A DNA stretch of 64,000 bases from Parabacteroides goldsteinii DSM 19448 = WAL 12034 (GCF_000969835.1 NZ_KQ033913.1:1751716-1815715), one strand, 5' to 3'. Numbered from the stretch's first letter, positions 1-9,115 are shown. Notes: a model not told the origin generated them from the letters alone. Numbers and translations: made by a program.

Positions 1-19
1 GAGCGTTCATTTGAATCAT
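1..19 (-). CDS. 5' end of the next capsule gene (runs off left edge)
   Basis: On the minus strand an ATG at 19 opens a frame (M-I-Q-M-N-A) that leaves the window after six codons. It begins 42 bases beyond the stop of the SLBB export protein, on the same strand. In Bacteroidota capsule loci the gene after the export protein is usually the chain-length/tyrosine-kinase protein (Wzz/Wzc type), so that is the expected identity. Only the start is visible, and the product is inferred from gene order alone. Confidence 0.4.
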
Positions 20-61
20 ATCCACCTTGTTAATTGATAATTAAAGATTGAAAATTGATAA

Positions 62-2473
62 TTATTTCAGTGTGTTGATGATAGAGGTTATCATTGCAGC
101 CATCGATGTGGTCGAACTGGTTATGCTCAAGATTTCTGCCAAACTTGTTTTGCGATCTTGCTGCGTTTTGGCGGGAACAACGATTTCACTGCCGGGCTCT
201 ACCTTCGGATAGTGCTTGAAGAAGATAAAACGCTTTCTGGTCGTTGCCACTTTACCATTCATATAAATTACGATCGGATATTTACGGGCAATATCGTTAT
301 AACCACCGGCTTGCGACAAACAACTTTTTACAGACATTCCATTTGTATACGTCACACTGTTCGGATAAGTTACAGCTCCACTTATCTTCACTGTACTCTG
401 GAATTGTGGAATATAAAGTTCATCCCCGTCACGTAGCACCACATCGTGGGCACTTCCCGGATTTGTCAAAGCCTTTTCCAAATCGATACCCACTGAATAG
501 TCTTTGATGTTTTCCAGTGACAAAGCTACCGAGTCACGGCTTTGCTTATTTGCACTCAGTTGCAGCAGAGTTTCCAGGCGGCGCATTTCATCTTCTGTCA
601 ACTGGCGTTTCAGGCTGGCCCCTTTGACATAGGCATCAGGAGTTATCCCTCCGGCTTTGGCGATGATATCACTCAAACGGGAATTCTTTTCTGCCAGAAC
701 ATAATCGCCGGAGAAAGTGATTTCACCATTTACCTTTACCACCTGTTGTTCCTGATAACCCGGTGAGAAACGCACATACACTTCATCAAACGGTTCTAAT
801 GTAAAGACCATATCGCTTTTCTTTCCATCCGTAGAGATCAAACCTAAATTATCGTTCAATGCAAAATTGAATACTTCTGCTGTACGGTTGGTATTCTCGT
901 AAGTCTTTGTATCCTTAATCCTTCGGGCTACTTCCACATTGACCGTTGCCGCCGATTCTTTTAATCCGCCCGCCATCATAATGGCATCTTCAACGGTTAA
1001 GTTGTTCCGGTAAGGAAGAACCGTATCAATGTAATTCACCGCCCCGCTTATTTTGATCGTATAAGGTTCGCGAAGGTCAAACAGGGATGGAATGTTCAGT
1101 TGGTCTTCCGGTTTAAGTTCTATATCCGGAGATGTGCCACTGAGGATTCCACGGATATCTACGGCTATGACAGTCGTTGTAAAATCCGGATTCAAACGGG
1201 TAATCTGGGCACGACCGGTAAACTCATCTCCTTTCAAACCGGCTGCCTGATCAACCAGCTGACGGACTGTATGTACCGCCCCGTTCAACTCATATTCTCC
1301 CGGACGCCAGACTGCTCCTGTCACTGTCAGACGGTTTTCGTAGAAGGGGATCACAGAATCCACCAACAAAGAATCACCGTCCATCATCGCAAAAGTAGGA
1401 TATTTATCTTCTGTAACAGTAGCTATCTGATAACGGCTTCCGGCTTTTCGCTTGACACGGACATCTTTCCTGTAAGCATCCCCGGTAAAGTCTCCGGCCA
1501 TGTTCAACAGTTGTTGTAAAGTTTCCCCTTTCTTCATTTCGAAAATGCGGTTACGTTTTACCTTCCCTCTTACAACCGCCAGCTGGTCGTAGGGAGAAAC
1601 GATCACCATATCATTTTCTTCCAGACGGATATTCGTATTGTATTTGCCGTTCAGGAGATAATCATATACATCCAGTTTAGCCACTTCCTTACTGTTACGG
1701 TAAACCTTTATTCCGCGAAGCGAACCGATCTCATTCACTCCGCCTGCTGCATACAACGCATTAAACAAGGAGGCAAACGAAGGAAGCGTATATGTTCCCG
1801 GAGCAACGACTTCACCTACAATATTGACTTTGATGCTGCGTATCTGGCTCAGACTAACGGATACGAACGTATTAGCCCCGTCCGTACTTCCAGACTCTGT
1901 ATTTCCGGACAAAGTAGACATGATCCGCCCCAGTTCCTGACGGATACGATTTTCAGCTGTTTCAATAGTCAGTCCGCTCACAGATACCGGACCCAGGTTA
2001 GGGATAAGAATCGTTCCTTCAGGAGAAACTTTCAGTTTCAGGTTCAATTCCGAATCTCCCCAGACATTGATCAGCAATTCGTCTCCGGCGGATAAAACAT
2101 ATCCTTTGGGAGTCGGTACATTCAGATCCGGTTCAAAGGACAGGTTCTTGTTCGAGAATATTTCACGGCCAAACACGGTTCCGCTTAAATCTCCCGCCGG
2201 ACGATTGGCTTCCCGCTGAACATCCAAAGGAGGTATCCCCTTTCCATCCGGAACCATGACTGTACGGTCTGTTACCACAGCATCCGATGCCGTACGTACG
2301 GTCTGTTCCGCTCCGGACTGTCCCATTCGTTTATTCATCTCCTGACGGATCTGTTCATCCGTCATACCCGCGGCTTTCGCCTTGTCAATCAAATCCTGGG
2401 GTACCTGTGCCGCTAGCGGAACCGACAGACACAGTAATCCCCCCAATAATACATTTCTGATTACGTTATTCAT
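62..2473 (-). CDS. SLBB-domain polysaccharide export protein (Wza-like outer-membrane channel)
   Basis: 803-residue exported protein for capsule or exopolysaccharide passage through the outer membrane. A signal peptide (residues 1-23, ending LAAQ) is followed by a polysaccharide-export domain from about residue 120 (motif GYVLSAGDELLINVWG). At least five SLBB-type repeats follow, each with a V-x-G-x-V ... AGG pattern. The C-terminus is short and hydrophobic. There is no lipobox cysteine. The frame stays open to 2524, but the ATG at 2473 puts the signal peptide at the N-terminus and avoids overlap with the gene before it. At about 800 residues it is much longer than E. coli Wza, as is normal for Bacteroidota members. 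It is the last complete gene of the leftward capsule operon in view. Confidence 0.9.
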   Translation of the reverse strand: MNNVIRNVLLGGLLCLSVPLAAQVPQDLIDKAKAAGMTDEQIRQEMNKRMGQSGAEQTVRTASDAVVTDRTVMVPDGKGIPPLDVQREANRPAGDLSGTVFGREIFSNKNLSFEPDLNVPTPKGYVLSAGDELLINVWGDSELNLKLKVSPEGTILIPNLGPVSVSGLTIETAENRIRQELGRIMSTLSGNTESGSTDGANTFVSVSLSQIRSIKVNIVGEVVAPGTYTLPSFASLFNALYAAGGVNEIGSLRGIKVYRNSKEVAKLDVYDYLLNGKYNTNIRLEENDMVIVSPYDQLAVVRGKVKRNRIFEMKKGETLQQLLNMAGDFTGDAYRKDVRVKRKAGSRYQIATVTEDKYPTFAMMDGDSLLVDSVIPFYENRLTVTGAVWRPGEYELNGAVHTVRQLVDQAAGLKGDEFTGRAQITRLNPDFTTTVIAVDIRGILSGTSPDIELKPEDQLNIPSLFDLREPYTIKISGAVNYIDTVLPYRNNLTVEDAIMMAGGLKESAATVNVEVARRIKDTKTYENTNRTAEVFNFALNDNLGLISTDGKKSDMVFTLEPFDEVYVRFSPGYQEQQVVKVNGEITFSGDYVLAEKNSRLSDIIAKAGGITPDAYVKGASLKRQLTEDEMRRLETLLQLSANKQSRDSVALSLENIKDYSVGIDLEKALTNPGSAHDVVLRDGDELYIPQFQSTVKISGAVTYPNSVTYTNGMSVKSCLSQAGGYNDIARKYPIVIYMNGKVATTRKRFIFFKHYPKVEPGSEIVVPAKTQQDRKTSLAEILSITSSTTSMAAMITSIINTLK

Positions 2474-2495
2474 ATTGTTATTTGTTTTGTTGTTT

Positions 2496-2897
2496 TCAAA
2501 ACTTCCTGAACTCCAATCGGGCATAATCCGATTGTAATACTAGATGCTTTGATGTTAATTCTTTGACGCCGAAACGTTGCTCCGTTCCGTTCATCCCGAA
2601 TGGCAATAAATCTTCAACTTTGCTGATTGGCATGACTACAAACAAGGAATCTCCGGTATACTCCATATTGCCGGTCTGACTGGTTACATCAACCTTCATC
2701 AGATTGATTGTATGCAAAGCAACACTGTAGTAAGCCCGCTCCGGCATCTCTTCCTCTCCTGATGCATATTCTATTTTCATGATCTGCCAGCGACCATCCA
2801 GGTCTCCGTTAATCGGCATTTTTCCGCAGGAACTGACTATTAGAACTAGCAAAACCGCTACTATATATCTTTTCTTCGTATTTATTAAAGTCATCAT
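2496..2897 (-). CDS. small lipoprotein, lipocalin-like, of the capsule export group
   Basis: About 133 residues. A hydrophobic leader ends in a lipobox (IVSSC), so the mature protein should be a lipoprotein anchored through that cysteine. The body is short and rich in beta-strand patterns with a G-x-W motif (DGRWQIMKIEY), as in lipocalin-like proteins of Bacteroidota. The start used here is the ATG at 2897, which overlaps the TGA of the Wzi gene (ATGA). An in-frame ATG six bases upstream (2903) is also possible. Its place between Wzi and the export channel suggests a role in capsule assembly or attachment; no specific function is known to me. Confidence 0.7.
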   Translation of the reverse strand: MMTLINTKKRYIVAVLLVLIVSSCGKMPINGDLDGRWQIMKIEYASGEEEMPERAYYSVALHTINLMKVDVTSQTGNMEYTGDSLFVVMPISKVEDLLPFGMNGTEQRFGVKELTSKHLVLQSDYARLEFRKF

Positions 2898-4354
2898 ATC
2901 CATCCCGTTTTTCTGATTGTTAACATGCCACCAACACTTTTACCCAACATTCCACCTCTGTCAACACCTAGCGATCCTGTAAAGTCCCAGCCTTTTAACT
3001 GATGGGGCGTATAAGTTAATTCTACCAACGCATTTCCATTCTTTTTGATCTCATAAAAAGGTAAGCTATAAGTTCCCCAGTTACGGGTAAACGATAAAAG
3101 GATTCGGTATTGCAGGTCGGTACAAGGAGTCCCCATGATCCCGAAATGATGTCCCTGCAAGCGATTGCTTTTAAAGACTATTTCTCCATCATCATTATAA
3201 ATTGGAGACATGACTAGCGGATTCCCGATTCCCATTCCCCAATGCTGCCAACCGGTATAAATACCATGATTATAATAATTATCTGTACCACTCACTTGTT
3301 CAGGTATCTCCGATGTATGATCCCAATAAACAGGACCGGACTGGTCTTTTGTTGAGATATATTCGTAAACGAAACTGCTAACGACAGGATTTTTGGGAAA
3401 CGTTATTTCCACTCCTGCCAGACAGTCTTTCCAGCCATATTCTCCGAACATCTGCGAATGATCTTCAAAATAATGTTCGTAATAAGGACGAATTGTCCAA
3501 TCTTTAGGAGCATACCAGGTCAAAGAAAAATTCCAACCTCCTAAATGGTTTCCATAAATATTCGTCTGTTCCCCAAGCGGAGTGTCACTGCTCCCTCCGC
3601 TTGGAATAAACACTTTAAAGAAATCCTTTATCCCGTTTGGCATATCAATCTTTTCACTTCCTCTAAACGCATTCCCCCCAAATTGAGCAGCCATCTCAAG
3701 ACCTCCTTCAAAGATCAAAGGAAACTTCTCCCGGTTACCGACCTTCACATACAAATCTTTGGAATGATAAAGCACATGCTCCGTATGCTTTCCTCCCGGC
3801 TTAATAAAATCTTTTTGCCAGCCATCATCCGTAAACATACCATAAGCGATATGTCCTTTGAAAGCCAACCAACCTTTTGTCCCCGGAACAAGCGTATATT
3901 CTGGAATACCGATACGAACCTGCGGAACCGGACGGGCATTTCCCGAAAATGTCAAGCCGCCACTACTAAGGAACGGATTATTGAACTCACTATAGCGCTC
4001 CTTGCTTCCGATGCTCAATCCCAGACAACGGTATTTCAAATCCGCATACAACTGTTGCACCACAAAAGTCGAAGTAAAATGATAAGCGACAGCCAAATCC
4101 GCCCCGAAAGCATACGAGAAGCGTTTATCGTTTTCCAACTCCCGGAAGACCCCGGCACGCAGATAACCGTTATTCTTTTCAATAGATGACAATCCCTGCT
4201 TGTTTGCCGTCAGCCAGAAAGGAGTATGTTCCCCTCCGCTGAAGCTCACGCCGGTTTCCGCCCGATAACTCAATTCTTTGATAAACTGAGCATAAGAGTT
4301 CAGGGGAAGCACTAAAATACCTCCCCAAAGAAGTAATTTTGATATTAATTCCAT
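2894..4354 (-). CDS. capsule assembly Wzi family outer-membrane protein
   Basis: 486 residues with a signal peptide (cleavage after LNSYAQ). The rest reads as alternating beta strands rich in aromatic residues (ETGVSFSGGEHTPFWLTANK near the mature N-terminus), typical of the Bacteroidota capsule-assembly Wzi family. Wzi proteins are outer-membrane beta-barrels that bind capsule at the surface. The gene overlaps the downstream lipoprotein by four bases, so the pair is translationally coupled. Upstream lies a ~250-bp palindromic repeat rather than another capsule gene, so transcription must cross that repeat or start after it. Confidence 0.88.
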   Translation of the reverse strand: MELISKLLLWGGILVLPLNSYAQFIKELSYRAETGVSFSGGEHTPFWLTANKQGLSSIEKNNGYLRAGVFRELENDKRFSYAFGADLAVAYHFTSTFVVQQLYADLKYRCLGLSIGSKERYSEFNNPFLSSGGLTFSGNARPVPQVRIGIPEYTLVPGTKGWLAFKGHIAYGMFTDDGWQKDFIKPGGKHTEHVLYHSKDLYVKVGNREKFPLIFEGGLEMAAQFGGNAFRGSEKIDMPNGIKDFFKVFIPSGGSSDTPLGEQTNIYGNHLGGWNFSLTWYAPKDWTIRPYYEHYFEDHSQMFGEYGWKDCLAGVEITFPKNPVVSSFVYEYISTKDQSGPVYWDHTSEIPEQVSGTDNYYNHGIYTGWQHWGMGIGNPLVMSPIYNDDGEIVFKSNRLQGHHFGIMGTPCTDLQYRILLSFTRNWGTYSLPFYEIKKNGNALVELTYTPHQLKGWDFTGSLGVDRGGMLGKSVGGMLTIRKTGWI

Positions 4355-4389
4355 TTGTTTCGATTTTAGAAAATATTGAGCTATCTACA

Positions 4390-4635
4390 GTGTCTTTTAA
4401 ACAAGGCTCACCTTGTGCCGTAGGCTTTCTTTTGCCGTCAGTTTCAACTGACGGTTTTAAATACAGGAGGCAAAGCCTCTTCCTTTGTGGGATTTATCCC
4501 CTTTCATAATACTTGGAAAAGGGGTTGAAACCCACAGAGGAATCCGGTAAAACCGGAAAGATTATCTATCCGTCAGTTGAAACTGACGGCAAAAAAGAGC
4601 CTGCGGCATGGGACAAAGCCCCATTAAAGAGGCAC
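4390..4635. repeat. long palindromic repeat, copy 1
   Basis: Near-palindromic element of about 246 bp made of nested inverted repeats. Its outer arms carry gccgtcagtttcaactgacgg, mirrored at 4567-4590. Inner arms pair aggaggcaaagcctcttcc with itself, and gggatttatcccc with ggggttgaaaccc. Copy 2 at 10138-10387 is the reverse complement of this copy with scattered differences, and similarity runs a further 15-20 bases into the flanks. No reading frame or transposase is inside. It fills the 336-base gap between the Wzi gene and the DUF4248 gene. Confidence 0.85.
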
Positions 4636-4690
4636 AAATAGTTCAATTCTGATAAATATTGAATCAGTCCCCCTCATCACGTTATCGATA

Positions 4691-4954
4691 TTAAGGTCTT
4701 CCCAATATTTCTACTATACATTCCACCTGTTTCGGTGTCATGACACGTTGCTTGCGATTCCAACCGGCGGCTTTCAGAAGAGTGACCAGAATTTTGTTTG
4801 CCAATACCCAGGCTTTCAAACGGCGGGAAGCTGCCGCCGGTGTTATCATCGGACTGTACAAGATACCCAGTTCAAGCCAACCGAAACTACGGTTCTTCCA
4901 TTTCTCCTCCTCTTCGTCCCTATCCGGCTTCTTATTTTTCTGATCCTCTTTCAT
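4691..4954 (-). CDS. DUF4248 family protein
   Basis: 87 residues. The C-terminal two thirds match the pattern I know for DUF4248: L-x-x-LY-[SF]P-x-x-TP-x-x-A, then a W, then TPKQVECIVEILGRP at the end. The start is the ATG at 4954, overlapping the primase TGA (ATGA). The open frame also continues to a TTG at 4966, but that would enlarge the overlap. A purine-rich GGAGGTGG lies just before the ATG. DUF4248 proteins commonly sit beside HU-like and primase-like genes near Bacteroidales capsule loci. Their function is unknown. Confidence 0.8.
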   Translation of the reverse strand: MKEDQKNKKPDRDEEEEKWKNRSFGWLELGILYSPMITPAAASRRLKAWVLANKILVTLLKAAGWNRKQRVMTPKQVECIVEILGRP

Positions 4955-6174
4955 AGCCACCTCCAATCTAATGTAGCCGGATGGCCGTCACGAAGCGACA
5001 AACCTGTCCGATAAGCAAACATCTTCGTCAAATCACTGAGCAAAACTTTTCGTTCCCCGGCATTATGCTTTTGCAGCAGTAGTTGCACCTGTCTGCTTAT
5101 CCGGTTGAATAAGGCGACCTCTTCCGATGACAGCAATTGTTTCCGTAACCCGCGGATAAAAGAGACAAAAGCCTCCTTTCCCCAAAGGCGAAAGAGCGAA
5201 TCCGGATCTTCACCCGCAGGCAATTGTCCCTTGACAGCCCAGAGACCTTCCCGGCGAAGAATCGCTACAGCTTCAGTCGAACCCTTCTCACCCGCCCGAT
5301 CCCCGTCCAGCAAGACAGTCACCTGCGAAGTATATTTTTTCAGCAACGCGACATGTCCGTCACACATAGCCGTCCCACACAAAGCTACTGTATTCCTGAA
5401 ACCCGCCGCATGCATGGCTATGGCATCCTTATACCCCTCCACCACAAATGCAAAACCATCCTGCCGGATCGCCTCTTTCGCCAGATTCAAGGCATACAGG
5501 TTCTCACTTTTCCGATACCCCTCTTCCACCGACGTGTTTCTATATTTCGGTTCATCCGAATCCCCGTCCGGTTGTTTCCGCGCGGCAAAACCTATCAACC
5601 CTCCCATCTCATCACGGAGCGGGAAAATGACACGGTTCCGCATCTTATACCATTCTTTCGGCACCATACCCGGCGAAACACCCACCTCAAAATCCAGATA
5701 AGCAGGCGTCAAGTCCGAATCACCGCAAGCATAAGGCAAGAGGGCCTGGAGAAATTGATTGTTCTTTTGGATGGTAAGATAACACACCCCCTGCCCCCTC
5801 TCAAGAGGGGAAGGAGATACCATCGGACATTCCGTTTTTTCGTTTATAGCGCCGGGAGTAACTTTTCCCCTCTCGAGAGGGGGCAGGGGGTGTGTCATTG
5901 GCAACGATGTCACCGGCGACAACTTCTCCACCGCTTCCGCAAAACTACATTTCTCCGCTTTCTGTACAAAAGCAATCACATCCCCATGTTCGCCACAGGC
6001 ATAACAGGTGAAAGTCTGCTTTTGCGGATCGACGGTCAACGACGGATGATGGTCAGCATGGAACGGACAAAGTCCGATAAACAACTTCCCCCGACGTGAC
6101 AGTTTGACGTAATGTCCGGCCACCTCTTCCAGGCGGACCGACCGTTTTATCTGATCGATATTATATTGTGCCAT
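4951..6174 (-). CDS. DNA primase-like protein (CHC2 zinc finger + TOPRIM)
   Basis: 407 residues. An N-terminal CHC2 zinc finger (CPFHADHHPSL then CYACGEHGD, residues about 36-66) recognises template DNA in DnaG. A catalytic TOPRIM domain follows, with EGYKDA near residue 248 and DGDRAG near 293, the acidic metal-binding motifs. It is shorter than housekeeping DnaG (about 600-670 residues) and lacks an obvious C-terminal helicase-binding domain, so it is an accessory primase. Residues about 93-131 are an alien, proline-rich insertion encoded by a palindromic DNA element (5782-5895). Downstream it overlaps the DUF4248 gene, and 13 bases separate it from the DnaB-like gene upstream: the order is helicase, primase, DUF4248. 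Confidence 0.88.
   Translation of the reverse strand: MAQYNIDQIKRSVRLEEVAGHYVKLSRRGKLFIGLCPFHADHHPSLTVDPQKQTFTCYACGEHGDVIAFVQKAEKCSFAEAVEKLSPVTSLPMTHPLPPLERGKVTPGAINEKTECPMVSPSPLERGQGVCYLTIQKNNQFLQALLPYACGDSDLTPAYLDFEVGVSPGMVPKEWYKMRNRVIFPLRDEMGGLIGFAARKQPDGDSDEPKYRNTSVEEGYRKSENLYALNLAKEAIRQDGFAFVVEGYKDAIAMHAAGFRNTVALCGTAMCDGHVALLKKYTSQVTVLLDGDRAGEKGSTEAVAILRREGLWAVKGQLPAGEDPDSLFRLWGKEAFVSFIRGLRKQLLSSEEVALFNRISRQVQLLLQKHNAGERKVLLSDLTKMFAYRTGLSLRDGHPATLDWRWL
5782..5895. repeat. palindromic element inserted in frame in the primase gene
   Basis: Two arms of about 30 bases (5782-5812 and 5865-5895) are inverted copies with one mismatch in the core (ccccctctcaagagggg versus ccccctctcgagagggg), and each arm contains its own small palindrome. 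The element is translated in frame as part of the primase (motifs THPLPPLERG and PSPLERGQGV), between the zinc finger and the TOPRIM domain. Its length keeps the reading frame open. Confidence 0.8.
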
Positions 6175-6187
6175 TTCGTTCCGGGTA

Positions 6188-7543
6188 TTAATAATCCGTT
6201 ATTTTAGTGTACGAAGCATTATAACGGAAACGGGCAATGCCGGTCGCACCGTTTCGGTTTTTAACGATATAGAGTTTACCTACCCCTTTAAGGTCTTCCT
6301 CTGTACGCTCGTCCTTGACGATCCCGTAACGCTCCGGGCGATAGACAAAAAATACACAATCAGCTACCTGTTCGATGGTTCCCGAATCACGCAGGTCGCT
6401 CATCACCGGGATATGCGCCTTGTCGACACGCTGGTCGCTGGCACGGTTCACCTGCGAAACGACAAGCACCGGGCAGTCGGTATCCAAAGCCAACTGCTTT
6501 AGGGCCGTTATGTTACGCCCCACTACCTGTTCCTGCGTTTCGTTTTTCTGACGGATACTGCTCAGCAGATGCAGGTAGTCGAGGATCACGAAATCACATT
6601 CCCCCTTCTTGCTTTTCAGCATGACCTTCGAACGGATATCCGACAGGGTGTTACACGCCTTGTAATCAATATACAACGGCAGATGCTCCAACAACTTTCC
6701 GGCCTTTTCGAGCACCTCCAGTTCGCGGACCGTCAATCCCGAGATACGCAGATGGTCCGGATCGACATCCGTCACACCCGCCAGGATGCGGTTCAGCATT
6801 TGCAGGTTCGACATCTCCAGACTGAAAAGGCAGACATGTTTTCCGGCACGGGCCGCCTGGACAGCGATATGCAGGGCGACAGCAGTCTTGCCATCGCTCG
6901 AATGACCCGCCAAGACAGAAAGTTCCCCTTTATGAAAACCACCGGTGACATAATCGAACTCAGCCAACCCGCTCCGTATGCGATTCCGGTCGTACGAACC
7001 ATCCAACCGCTCCCGGTGCCAGGCAACCGCTTCGGCAGCCAGGACACCCACCGGACGTATCGGTTCACTACCGGCCACTTCCCCCCGCAGTTTCAGCAGC
7101 GAATCTTCCGCTTCCGAAATAACGGCCTCCGGATCAGCATCAAAACAACTGCTCTTAATATTCAGCAGGACAAACAACTGTGCCAGGCAACGTAACATAT
7201 ACTGGCGCTTTATCTCCTGAGCATAATGCTGCACATTTCCGCCATGGCGCACATTCAGCATCGCCGTCAGCAGGAACGACAATCCGTTCAGCTCCTTCCA
7301 GCGAGCTTCATCCATCCGCCGCATCTCCGTTTCGACCGACACCATATCCGGTTGCACACCCTGTTCATACAAATTCATTACCGCCTGGAAAACAAAACCC
7401 AGCGCTGCATCCGAAAACATTTCCTTATGCAGCAATGTCGACACCAGGCCCGGAGCATCCACACTGGTCAGCAGGCAGCACACCAACGTATTCTCCACCT
7501 CCGACAATGTCAGATCTTTCTGTTCGTCAACACCTTCTTTCAT
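6188..7543 (-). CDS. DnaB-like replicative helicase
   Basis: 451 residues. An N-terminal DnaB domain (residues about 15-115) is followed by a RecA-like helicase domain with Walker A AGHSSDGKTA, Walker B DFVILDYLHLL, a Q-V-N-R sensor (VVSQVNRASD) and an arginine-finger region (YRPERYG). The Walker A differs slightly from the usual GRPSMGKTA, so this is a diverged paralogue rather than the housekeeping DnaB. The start ATG overlaps the TGA of the winged-helix gene. With the primase next to it, it forms a helicase-primase pair, yet no replication origin or integrase is visible nearby. Confidence 0.88.
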   Translation of the reverse strand: MKEGVDEQKDLTLSEVENTLVCCLLTSVDAPGLVSTLLHKEMFSDAALGFVFQAVMNLYEQGVQPDMVSVETEMRRMDEARWKELNGLSFLLTAMLNVRHGGNVQHYAQEIKRQYMLRCLAQLFVLLNIKSSCFDADPEAVISEAEDSLLKLRGEVAGSEPIRPVGVLAAEAVAWHRERLDGSYDRNRIRSGLAEFDYVTGGFHKGELSVLAGHSSDGKTAVALHIAVQAARAGKHVCLFSLEMSNLQMLNRILAGVTDVDPDHLRISGLTVRELEVLEKAGKLLEHLPLYIDYKACNTLSDIRSKVMLKSKKGECDFVILDYLHLLSSIRQKNETQEQVVGRNITALKQLALDTDCPVLVVSQVNRASDQRVDKAHIPVMSDLRDSGTIEQVADCVFFVYRPERYGIVKDERTEEDLKGVGKLYIVKNRNGATGIARFRYNASYTKITDY

Positions 7544-8040
7544 GCTTCGCCTCCCTTTCCTTTTGGCTGAAATTGTTTGCTACGACCTCCCATCGCCTGT
7601 TCGGCAGCGGCCATTGCCTGAGCGGCAGAAGTATCATTGCCGCTGTCGTCCGTACTTTCCGTTATCTGTCCCGAAAAATAATTATAATTACAAATCTTGA
7701 TTTTTGTGCCTCCCGCCACAGGACCATATTCGATCAATCGTTCACGAGCCAACTTTCTCAGATAATACCCCACCGAACCGGCACTGATATCAGTACGATC
7801 AGCCAGGAACTGATAAGTACAAAAATATTCCCCTACATGGCAAACGTATTGGATACGTCCCAGTTTCATAAATCCGGGTTTGAAATAACTCATCGTTGCC
7901 AATGCCATGTAGATACGGGCTAGGTGACGTTCTTTCTTACTGGCACTGACCGACAGCGCCAACACTTTTCGAGGCATCTTCATAAAAGACTTTCCCATCC
8001 ACAATACCTCCGGGTTTTCTTTCGTTTGTTTTACGCTCAT
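7540..8040 (-). CDS. winged-helix DNA-binding protein
   Basis: 166 residues from the ATG at 8040; a GTG nine bases upstream is also in frame. The centre contains a helix-turn-helix pattern (TYQFLADRTDISAGSVGYYL, then RKLARERLIEYG), like winged-helix domains in replication-initiation or phage regulatory proteins. The C-terminal 45 residues are low-complexity (Ala, Gln, Gly, Lys) and probably disordered. It is the first gene of the winged-helix, helicase, primase, DUF4248 operon, with four-base overlaps, so it may regulate the module or load the helicase. Which one cannot be told from sequence. Confidence 0.7.
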   Translation of the reverse strand: MSVKQTKENPEVLWMGKSFMKMPRKVLALSVSASKKERHLARIYMALATMSYFKPGFMKLGRIQYVCHVGEYFCTYQFLADRTDISAGSVGYYLRKLARERLIEYGPVAGGTKIKICNYNYFSGQITESTDDSGNDTSAAQAMAAAEQAMGGRSKQFQPKGKGGEA

Positions 8041-8352
8041 AATAATCACATTTAAAGAAAATTGATATTTGCCCCGTTATGAGATTACTATTTGCGCTAA
8101 AACTTGATAGTCATTATCCCGAAGCACTACCGTATGTAGACTCTATACGTATCCGGATGCCTCTCTTTTAATATAGTTAGAACTATCTTTCTTATCTAGA
8201 ATTTATAAATCGTAATTTCCATCATTTTTTTCGCAAATGAAATAATACCCTAACGTTCTGATGCAAAGTAAACCATTCTTTTCCGACTTTTGAGAACTGT
8301 TTTGATGCCAGTTTCACAACTTAAATAACAAGATTACAGTGAGTTATAAATT
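8041..8352. other. non-coding gap upstream of the helicase operon
   Basis: 312 bases with no credible reading frame. On the minus strand the sequence at 8271-8278 reads TTACTTTG, seven of eight matches to the Bacteroidota -7 box, and could start the helicase-primase operon. A 230-base leader would follow. I see no strong hairpin. Confidence 0.4.
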
Positions 8353-8887
8353 CTATTTACTACGTTGTTGTTTTCTCTCCTTCTTTTTACTCCTTTCGAC
8401 TTCCTGGTCGATCTCCCAAAAGGTATTCTGAGCCGCCTTTAAATGATTGTAAATCGTAACGACTTCGTATCCCGTTTCAAAAATCAAGTCGATGTAATCG
8501 GCCAGTTCTTCCAACGAACAATCCAACATTCCACAACGGGCCATGGCCGCGATGTAAGCGAGGAACAAATCCGGAGATTTCACCCGAATGCGTTCCATCG
8601 GCAAACGTCCCGTATCGAAACCGCAATCATGCAGGATACCGATCCGGTTCTCTTTCAGGAAACGCTCTCCCAAAGTATTCCATGTTTTCAGCGCCTTTAT
8701 GACCGGTTCTCCTAAGAACCAGGTGAACAACATCACGTACCGGTTTTTATCCGGCTGTTTATCCAGCCATTCCGTCAAAGGATCGAGCGACAGGTGTTCA
8801 CCGGTTATTGCCCGAATGTTTTTTTAAAACTTCCATCAATTTTGTTTTTATCTGATTTATTTTCAACTTATTTACTTGCTGTCCCAT
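8353..8887 (-). pseudogene. hypothetical protein gene, apparently frameshifted at a poly-A tract
   Basis: The long frame (ending at 8353) has no ATG start: it is open back to a stop at 8826 and encodes ...NIRAITGEHLSLDPLTEWLD before reaching a TTG. A second frame starts at an ATG at 8887 (MGQQVNKLKINQIKTKLMEV) and ends a few codons after a run of seven A (minus strand, 8821-8827). Removing one A joins the two into a continuous 177-residue protein. It is probably a broken, phase-variable or mis-sequenced gene. The C-terminus is highly charged (ERSKKKERKQQRSK). I do not recognise the family. It sits divergent to the HU-like gene. Confidence 0.6.
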
Positions 8888-8954
8888 TTGTTTATAAATT
8901 TAAGTTGTAATCAGGGTTATTAAGTTGTGAAATTGTCTTTTTATTCTTTCTTCA

Positions 8955-8991
8955 AAACATATATGTTTCGATCGCAAACCATATATGTTTT
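8955..8991. promoter_or_regulatory. paired palindromes, candidate operator
   Basis: Two copies of a CATATATG-centred palindrome: AAACATATATGTTT (8955-8968, perfect) and AAACCATATATGTTTT (8976-8991). Their centres are 22 bp apart, two helical turns. They lie between the divergent 8353-8887 gene and the HU-like gene, so they could bind a dimeric repressor acting on either. The winged-helix protein of the same module is one candidate. Confidence 0.4.
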
Positions 8992-9115
8992 GCCGTTAAA
9001 ACACCTATCTTTTAATAGTAATTATCAGCTTCTTTGATGATAAATAATAACCATCTTTATTCGCTCCCAACTACTGCTATCTGCTTCTATCCGGCAGGCA
9101 CTTTTCCGCAGCAAT

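Noticed and set aside
4390..4635. Palindromic repeat considered as an insertion sequence
   Set aside because: No transposase frame and no clear target-site duplication; too short.
4955..4966. TTG start for the DUF4248 gene
   Set aside because: The ATG at 4954 gives a normal ATGA overlap; the TTG only extends the overlap with the primase.
5224..6099. 291-codon plus-strand frame opposite the primase
   Set aside because: It runs through the palindromic insert and lacks domains; the minus-strand zinc finger and TOPRIM motifs are decisive.
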